Part shown: positions 58,854 through 64,000 of the stretch, piece by piece | How the letters are laid out: each line of letters starts with the position of its first letter | Position numbering within the stretch: position 1 is the first letter of the stretch | Assembly (NCBI RefSeq): GCF_014207375.1 | Contig: NZ_JACHEE010000003.1 | Location: 124,001-188,000, forward strand | Length of the DNA: 64,000 nt | DNA from: Arthrobacter sp. AZCC_0090 | Lineage (GTDB): Bacteria; Actinomycetota; Actinomycetes; Actinomycetales; Micrococcaceae | Direction: 5' to 3' | The notes under the pieces: model-generated | Seen by the model: only the letters and a program-made list of their open reading frames with translations | Database searches by the model: none | Told to the model about the DNA's origin: nothing | Position numbers and translations under genes: made by a program

Positions 58854-59764
58854 GGCTCGCGTTTATCCTGGGTGAGATCGGCAGCGGTCTGCGCCGAAAC
58901 CTGTCTATGGTGATTTCCGTCGTGCTGGTGACCTTTGTGTCGCTCACCTTCGTCGGGGCGGCCGGCATGCTGCAGATGCAGATCAACCAGATGAAGGGTT
59001 ACTGGTACGACAAAGTCCAGGTTGCCATTTTCCTCTGCAATGACTCTTCGACGGCCACTGGCTGCGCTTCGGGTGCGGTGACCAAAGAGCAGCGGGACAA
59101 CTTGGCCAAGATGCTCGAATCTCCGGCAGTGAAGCCGTACATCAATGACTACCAATTTGAGTCCCAGGCCGAGGCGTTCAAGCACTTCAAGGAACAGTTC
59201 TCCAACTCTCCGATTGTTGACTCGGTGACCCAGGATCAGCTTCCGGCGTCGTTCCGAATCAACATGAAAAACCCCGAGAAGTACCAGATCATCAGCGAGA
59301 CATTCTCCGCCCAGGCCGGAGTGGAGACCGTCAGTGACCAGCGTCAGGTCCTCGAAAGGATCTTTGAGTGGATGAACGGCGCATCCGTGGCGGCGATGGT
59401 GGTCGCAGGGGTCATGATCTTTTGCGCGGTCCTGCTCATCACCACAACCATCAGGCTGTCCGCTTTCAGCAGGCGACGGGAGACCGGCATCATGCGCCTC
59501 GTTGGAGCATCGAAGACCATCATCCAACTGCCGTTCATTCTCGAAGGCGTCATTGCCGCCGTCGTTGGAGCCGTGCTAGCCTCGGGGACACTGTGGCTGG
59601 TGGCCCAATTCTGGCTCAACGGAGACTTGTCGAAACAGTTCCTGAATACTCCATTTATTTCCTCGACCCAGGTACTCGTGATAGCGCCGGTCCTGATAGC
59701 GTTGGGCGGCGGCTTGGCCGGGATATCTTCCCTCCTCACCCTTCGCCGATACCTCAAGGTGTAG
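58850..59764 (+). CDS. ftsX: Cell-division protein FtsX
   Basis: 304 residues: TM1 (about 20-40), an extracellular domain (about 45-170) containing a likely disulfide pair ([14 protein letters not shown]), then three C-terminal TMs. The extracellular domain is the docking site for hydrolases in homologues. GTG 58850 overlaps the ftsE stop. The adjacent M23 gene is the probable client. Confidence 0.96.
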   Translation: MRLAFILGEIGSGLRRNLSMVISVVLVTFVSLTFVGAAGMLQMQINQMKGYWYDKVQVAIFLCNDSSTATGCASGAVTKEQRDNLAKMLESPAVKPYINDYQFESQAEAFKHFKEQFSNSPIVDSVTQDQLPASFRINMKNPEKYQIISETFSAQAGVETVSDQRQVLERIFEWMNGASVAAMVVAGVMIFCAVLLITTTIRLSAFSRRRETGIMRLVGASKTIIQLPFILEGVIAAVVGAVLASGTLWLVAQFWLNGDLSKQFLNTPFISSTQVLVIAPVLIALGGGLAGISSLLTLRRYLKV

Positions 59765-59766
59765 CA

Positions 59767-61191
59767 ATGAATAGCAGTGATCCCCAGCGAACAGGACGGT
59801 CGATGAACCGCAAGTACCAGGCTTCCCTGCGGCTACGCATGGTGAGCGGACGTGCCAAGGTTGCCGGTTCTGTGCTGGCCATTGCACTGGCTGCGAGCTT
59901 GGGCACCGCGCCTTTGGCGCGCGCCGATGACCTCGATGACCAGCAGGCCGCCCTCAACGCGGAATCGGCTCGGGTTCAACAGTCGCTGGAATTTGTTGAC
60001 GCTAACATCGCGAAAGCGGCTGGTGACCTCGTGGTCTACCAAGGCAGGCTCCCCGGAGCGCAACAGGCACTCCTCGAAGCGCAGGGCAGGGTCGCTTCGG
60101 CCGTCAAGGAAGCCGATGCACTCGCCGCCCGGGTGGATTTGGCGCAGCAGAGCAAAGCCCAGATCACGGCGCAGCTGGAGAACGACAAGCAAAAGATCAC
60201 TGACACCAAAAAGCTCATCGGCCAGATCGCGGCTCAAGCATACAAATCCGGAGGTGTTCCCACGAACGTTGCCCTGCTCTTCGGATCGAACGACGGCGGC
60301 AACCTCACCGAAACCATGGACCTCGCCAACCAGGCGATGCGCAGCCAGAACGCTGCTATGACAAAATTGACGCAGCAGAGCGCCACGAACGTGAACTCCC
60401 AGGCCCGGCTCGCCGCCGTGGAACAGGAAATCCGGGATCTCAAGGCGAAAGCAGATGCCGCACTCGAGCGTGAAAAGGCAGCCCGTGATGATGCCGCTGC
60501 CAAGAAGGCGGAAGTGGACAAGCTCATCGCCGATACCACCCGCCTCAACAGCCAGCTTCAAGCAGCCAAGCCCGGGATCCAAGCCCAGCTCCAACAAGTG
60601 AAGGCGATGCAGGACTCCGTCGCTGCAGAAATCTCGGAGCGGGATCGCAAGCTGCGTGAAGCATGGTTGGCCGAACAACAGCGACTGGCCGCAGCTGCGG
60701 CGGCTGCCGCACAGGCCCAGGGCCAGGCCCCGCAGCCCTACGTCCCACCAGCGAGCAATCCACGCTCGAACTTCGGCCTGATCCACCCGGTACCCGGGAA
60801 TATCCCCATCACCTCGGGGTTCGGTTGGCGCGCGACGCCGCCTGGAACCATCGACTTCTACGGCCAGGGCGGCTACATGCACACCGGCATCGACTTCGGT
60901 GCGCCTTGCGGCACCCCGGTGTATGCGGCCGCGGCTGGCACGGTCTTTTCGGCCGGCTGGGGGAACGACGGCGGTGGCAACCGGGTCAAGATCTCGCACG
61001 GGGTCATCAATGGCGACTCCCTGACCACCATTTACTACCACAACACCAGCGTGGTGGTTTCTTCCGGGCAGCAGGTGAGCCAAGGCCAGCTCATCGCTTA
61101 CTCGGGTACAACGGGTAACTCCACTGGTTGCCACGTGCATTTTGAAACTTGGGTAAATGGTCAGGCTGTAGATCCTATGAACCTTCTATAG
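59767..61191 (+). CDS. FtsEX-linked M23 peptidase with coiled coil
   Basis: 474 residues: signal peptide (about 1-55), a long coiled coil (about 55-305; alternating Ala/Glu/Lys/Gln heptads), a Pro/Gln linker, and a C-terminal M23 (LytM) endopeptidase domain. Zinc ligands are intact: His/Asp in HTGIDFGAPCG and His-x-His in HVHFETW. The EnvC/PcsB/RipC-like layout suggests activation by FtsX for daughter-cell separation. ATG 59767, 2 bp after ftsX. Both conserved His motifs are present, so it should be catalytically active rather than an activator. Confidence 0.93.
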   Translation: MNSSDPQRTGRSMNRKYQASLRLRMVSGRAKVAGSVLAIALAASLGTAPLARADDLDDQQAALNAESARVQQSLEFVDANIAKAAGDLVVYQGRLPGAQQALLEAQGRVASAVKEADALAARVDLAQQSKAQITAQLENDKQKITDTKKLIGQIAAQAYKSGGVPTNVALLFGSNDGGNLTETMDLANQAMRSQNAAMTKLTQQSATNVNSQARLAAVEQEIRDLKAKADAALEREKAARDDAAAKKAEVDKLIADTTRLNSQLQAAKPGIQAQLQQVKAMQDSVAAEISERDRKLREAWLAEQQRLAAAAAAAAQAQGQAPQPYVPPASNPRSNFGLIHPVPGNIPITSGFGWRATPPGTIDFYGQGGYMHTGIDFGAPCGTPVYAAAAGTVFSAGWGNDGGGNRVKISHGVINGDSLTTIYYHNTSVVVSSGQQVSQGQLIAYSGTTGNSTGCHVHFETWVNGQAVDPMNLL

Positions 61192-61255
61192 CCCACGCGG
61201 CAGGCTTCCGCTGGCGTAGACTAGTGGGATTCTTCGACAACCAAGGAGTTCTACC

Positions 61256-61726
61256 GTGCCCAAGGAAAGTGGCCGTAAGGTAGTGGCCACCAATCGCAAG
61301 GCCCGGCATGACTACCACATATTGGATACCTATGAGGCTGGAATCGCCCTCATGGGAACTGAAGTAAAGTCTTTGCGTGAGGGCCATGCCTCCATGGTCG
61401 ATGGCTTCTGCACCTTCTACAACGACGAGTTGTGGATGGAAGGAATCCATATCCCCGAATACAACCAGGGGAGCTGGACCAACCATGCCGCCCGACGTCG
61501 TCGCAAGCTGCTGCTTCACCGTGAGGAACTCAACAAGATTTCCGGCAAGATCCGCGAAACGGGCTTGACGGTAGTACCGCTCCAGCTGTATTTCCTAGAT
61601 GGACGCGCCAAAGTCGAGATCGCTCTGGCTCGAGGCAAGAAGGACTACGACAAGCGACAGACCTTGCGTGAGCAGCAGGACAAGCGCGAATCGCTGCGCG
61701 AACTGCGCGAGCGAAACCGCCGCTAG
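61256..61726 (+). CDS. smpB: SsrA-binding protein SmpB
   Basis: 156-residue partner of tmRNA. The core beta-barrel ([31 protein letters not shown]) and the C-terminal basic tail ([18 protein letters not shown]) match the family. GTG 61256 follows AAGGAG. It lies immediately before ssrA. Confidence 0.97.
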   Translation: MPKESGRKVVATNRKARHDYHILDTYEAGIALMGTEVKSLREGHASMVDGFCTFYNDELWMEGIHIPEYNQGSWTNHAARRRRKLLLHREELNKISGKIRETGLTVVPLQLYFLDGRAKVEIALARGKKDYDKRQTLREQQDKRESLRELRERNRR

Positions 61727-61873
61727 TTCAGTAAGGATCCATCAGCGGGTGCGGTAGGGGCGTGTCCCGGAATGTTCCGGTGCCGCTGTGCGTTATGATG
61801 ATTAACCCGGCAGGAAGTGTTGCGTGGTTGCTCTTGGGCAATCGTGATCCTGGAGGGATTGATAACAAAATAC

Positions 61874-62243
61874 GGGGATGATCGGTTTCGACGATGTTAG
61901 TCGCGACAGGTGAAGCGGGCCGAGGATGCAGAATTATCTCGTAAACGCTGTCTGCAAACCAATAAGTGCCAATTCTAAGCGCACTGACTTCGCTCTTGCT
62001 GCCTAAGCAGTAAGACAGTCCGTCAGCCCGAGGTTGCTATTGCCCCGGATCCTGGCGTCATTTAGATAGCCACTGCTGTTTGCCTTCGTCATCGAGGCAA
62101 ACGGGACTCTTAGATGACTGGGCCCGGATCAGCTACTTGTTCGCAGGATAGCTGGGGCCGAGAAAATCCGACGCGAACTGCGCCCGGAGAAGCCCTGACA
62201 ACACGACATCGGACGGGGGTTCAATTCCCCCCATCTCCACCCT
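61874..62243 (+). ncRNA. ssrA: Transfer-messenger RNA
   Basis: Starts GGGGATGATCGGTTTCGAC, typical of tmRNA 5' ends; the acceptor stem pairs 61874-61880 with 62233-62239 (one G-U). The T-arm GGTTCAATTCC lies near the 3' end. The tag frame 61968-62006 encodes ANSKRTDFALAA followed by TAA. The genomic sequence after the discriminator base reads CCC, so the CCA end appears to be added after transcription. Together with smpB it rescues stalled ribosomes. The 3' end is accurate to a few bases. Confidence 0.95.
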
Positions 62244-62289
62244 TGTGATGAGTCGAGACATCCTTCACGGATGAGTCGGGTCATCGGTT

Positions 62290-62320
62290 ACACCCCGGTC
62301 TTCGGACCGGGGTGTTTTTC
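62290..62320 (+). terminator. Intrinsic terminator after ssrA
   Basis: 11-bp perfect stem (62290-62300 with 62305-62315), UUCG tetraloop at 62301-62304, then a run of T. Confidence 0.93.
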
Positions 62321-62369
62321 TTTGTCTGGCCTGGTAGTCGCGCCGACTCGCTGCCTGTTTTCGGTGGTC

Positions 62370-62609
62370 TCAGGATTCCGGATGCTGAGGCCCCGGTTCG
62401 TCGCCCACCTCGTCGATGTCCTGGGGGTTTCCAGTGTCCTGGTCGCGATCTTTGGCAGCGCGTTTGCGATCGGTCAGCGCCTGTCGCTGGCGTCCAAAGA
62501 CCATCACGGCCGCTACTACGGCTGCTCCAACAAGCACCATCACGACCCAGATCCATTGTTGCCCGTCCAAGTTCGCCCCCAATCCCAGCACCTCGGTTAA
62601 GCCCGGCAT
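62370..62609 (-). CDS. Possible small single-pass membrane protein
   Basis: 79 residues: a short N-terminus, one strong helix (about 18-40; WIWVVMVLVGAAVVAAVMV) and a highly charged tail (RQALTDRKRAAKDRDQD ...). The membrane-plus-charged pattern and lack of overlap with another gene favour a real gene. The ribosome-binding site is weak, and a later TTG start is possible. No family recognised. Confidence 0.45.
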   Translation of the reverse strand: MPGLTEVLGLGANLDGQQWIWVVMVLVGAAVVAAVMVFGRQRQALTDRKRAAKDRDQDTGNPQDIDEVGDEPGPQHPES

Positions 62610-63082
62610 TGCTACGAAAGGCCCGTGCCCCGGCGGCCTAGTCCGGGAGGCGGACCGAGTACGGAGTCAGTCCTTGTGCCTACTTAGTCGATGCACCGAT
62701 CGTGGTTCTTGAACAGTGGGCAGTCCATCCACCCATCCACCTTGTATTTGTCCTTGAATGTGGGCGCTAGCAAGCTGGGTCAGAATCAGCCTCAACGTCA
62801 TCATGATTTGCCCCAATTCCTGATGGTTGCGGATGCCGCTTTACGCTCTGGGCCCATCCGCAGTCTGGACTCAGTCACGAAAATCATGCCCGTCCGTCTT
62901 GGCATGGACGCTAGGGGCCAGAGTAGAAGTGTGGATAGCTGCTGTCGCGAGTGGTCAATACTTGTTTTTGGGATTTCCTACGCGTCACCCGTAGCGACGC
63001 CGCCGTCGCGGTGGTTAACCAGTTGTGCGTTGCGAAGCCGCCCGGCTGGTGCTCAATTCCGAGAACGCCCGAAGGCGGTATG
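62610..63082. other. Gene-poor region downstream of ssrA
   Basis: About 470 bp in which neither strand shows a convincing gene. The longest plus-strand frame runs into the acyl-CoA ligase antisense and has no recognisable domain. No integrase fragment or copy of the tmRNA 3' end was seen. Confidence 0.5.
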
Positions 63083-64000
63083 TCAGGAAACGGTGCTCCG
63101 GCGGAGTTCGCTCTTGCGGATCTTTCCGCTGGCCGTTCGCGGCATGTCGTCGACGAACACCACAGTCTTCGGGATCTTGTAGCGCGCCAGTTTGCCGGCT
63201 AGGTGTTCTTTGAGTTCGTCCTCTGTCAATAAGGCTCCTTCGCGGAGGACCACCACGGCGCGCGGCACCTCTCCCCACTTCTCATCCGGCACGCCGATGA
63301 CTGCCACGCTGCCCACGGCGTCGAGTTCACTGATCGCTTGTTCCACCTCGGCGGGATAGATGTTCTCGCCGCCCGAGATGATCATGTCCTTGAGCCTGTC
63401 CGAAACGAAGACGAATCCGTCAGCGTCCTTATAACCCATGTCTCCGGACTTGAACCAGCCGCCGTCTTCATAAGATTCAGCCGTTGCCTCGGGCTGCCCC
63501 CAGTATTCGTGGATGACGTTGGGGCCTTTGATCTGGATTTCCCCGACTGTGCCCTGCCCGGCAATCCCCCCTGCGACGTCGGCGATCCGGACGTCGCTGA
63601 AGAAGTGCGGGAGCCCCGACGAACCCGCCTTGTCCCGGGACCTGGCGGCGGGCAACGTGGTGGCGCCCGGCGCCGTCTCGGTCATTCCGTAGCCCTTAGA
63701 GAAGCGCAGTCCGCGTGCCTCGTACGCTTCCAGGACGCGCATCGGAACTGCCGATCCGCCGCAGGTCAGCTTGTTGAGAGAGCTAAGGTCCGACGTCGGC
63801 CAGGCCGGATGCTCGCAGAGCATCTGGTAGGTGGTGGGCACTCCGCTGATCGTGGTGACGTGGTGCTGCTCGATGAGTTCCAGGGTGTGTTGGGGATCGA
63901 ACCTGGATTCCAGGACGACGGTTCCGCCTTTGAGGAGCGTAGGCAACACTCCCATATCGAGCGAGGCGACGTGGAACATCGGCGAGATCATCAGGGCCAC
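63083..64000 (-). CDS. Acyl-CoA ligase/AMP-binding protein (5' end outside window)
   Basis: C-terminal 305 residues of an ANL-superfamily adenylating enzyme activating a carboxylic acid to its CoA ester. Seen: A5-type motif (FSKGYGMTETAP), A7/A8 hinge region (WFKSGDMGYKDADGFVFVSDRLKDMI), ISGGENIYPAEVE, and the catalytic lysine motif PRTASGKIRKSEL near the end. The P-loop-like A3 motif should lie beyond the window edge. The overall style is that of medium/long-chain fatty-acyl-CoA ligases; substrate undetermined. Confidence 0.9.
   Translation of the reverse strand: MALMISPMFHVASLDMGVLPTLLKGGTVVLESRFDPQHTLELIEQHHVTTISGVPTTYQMLCEHPAWPTSDLSSLNKLTCGGSAVPMRVLEAYEARGLRFSKGYGMTETAPGATTLPAARSRDKAGSSGLPHFFSDVRIADVAGGIAGQGTVGEIQIKGPNVIHEYWGQPEATAESYEDGGWFKSGDMGYKDADGFVFVSDRLKDMIISGGENIYPAEVEQAISELDAVGSVAVIGVPDEKWGEVPRAVVVLREGALLTEDELKEHLAGKLARYKIPKTVVFVDDMPRTASGKIRKSELRRSTVS

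Noticed and set aside
62691..63182. A 163-codon plus-strand frame downstream of ssrA
   Set aside because: It runs antisense into the acyl-CoA ligase C-terminus, including the catalytic Lys motif, with no ribosome-binding site and random-looking composition.

Overview
The window is a high-GC actinobacterial chromosome segment, most likely from Arthrobacter, Paenarthrobacter or a close Micrococcaceae relative. The main clues are the gene order mtrB-lpqB-comF-hpf-secA, whiB1 next to a PdtaS-type kinase, the 180-kDa class of NAD-glutamate dehydrogenase, a galactofuranan locus without mycolate genes, and a tmRNA tag reading ANSKRTDFALAA. No tRNA, rRNA, insertion sequence, integrase or CRISPR array was seen. 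The species call is inference; no database search was possible.

Layout. 1-9.1 kb: conserved envelope and translation block (end of mtrB, lpqB, comF, hpf, a YcaQ/AlkX-type DNA glycosylase, secA). 9.2-11.6 kb: small conserved actinobacterial genes (Rv3235-like, LysM protein, an unknown protein, a BldC/excisionase-like HTH protein). 11.7-13.7 kb: a cpaB/SAF plus cpaE pair, the first half of a tad (Flp pilus) system. 13.7-20.5 kb: glutamate dehydrogenase, a PdtaS-type histidine kinase and whiB1. 20.7-25.3 kb: a membrane protein and a large FHA-FtsK/EssC-like ATPase. 25.5-49.6 kb: a cell-surface polysaccharide region holding glf, glfT2-like, wzm, wzt, two SGNH acyltransferases, wecB, two GT4 and one GT2 glycosyltransferase, a flippase-like protein and galE. 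Secreted enzymes with cell-wall-binding repeats (subtilase with LGFP repeats, GH25 lysozyme with Cys-containing LGFP-like repeats) sit inside it, and an S53 protease with three SLH domains follows to 51.5 kb. 51.9-56.7 kb: the second tad half (cpaF, tadB, tadC, pilin-like gene, two tadE-like genes, tadG-like). 56.8-62.3 kb: prfB, ftsE, ftsX, an M23 hydrolase, smpB and ssrA. 62.3-64 kb: a gene-poor stretch and the C-terminal part of an acyl-CoA ligase.

How it fits together. GalE to Glf to GlfT2 to Wzm/Wzt forms a complete route for making UDP-galactofuranose, polymerising it and exporting it. The neighbouring acyltransferases, WecB and glycosyltransferases probably decorate or build linked wall glycans. 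LGFP-repeat enzymes could bind such polymers. FtsEX plus the M23 hydrolase form a division-linked wall hydrolysis unit, and SmpB/tmRNA form the ribosome-rescue pair.

Points most worth a second look: five TTGA tetranucleotides at exact 10-bp spacing in front of the LysM gene, less than 1 kb from a BldC-like regulator, with a weaker similar array in front of cpaB; TTATCCACA (DnaA-box) sequences about 100 bp ahead of both halves of the split tad locus; an orphan EssC-like ATPase with a degenerate central motor domain; and LGFP-repeat exoenzymes embedded in a galactan locus.
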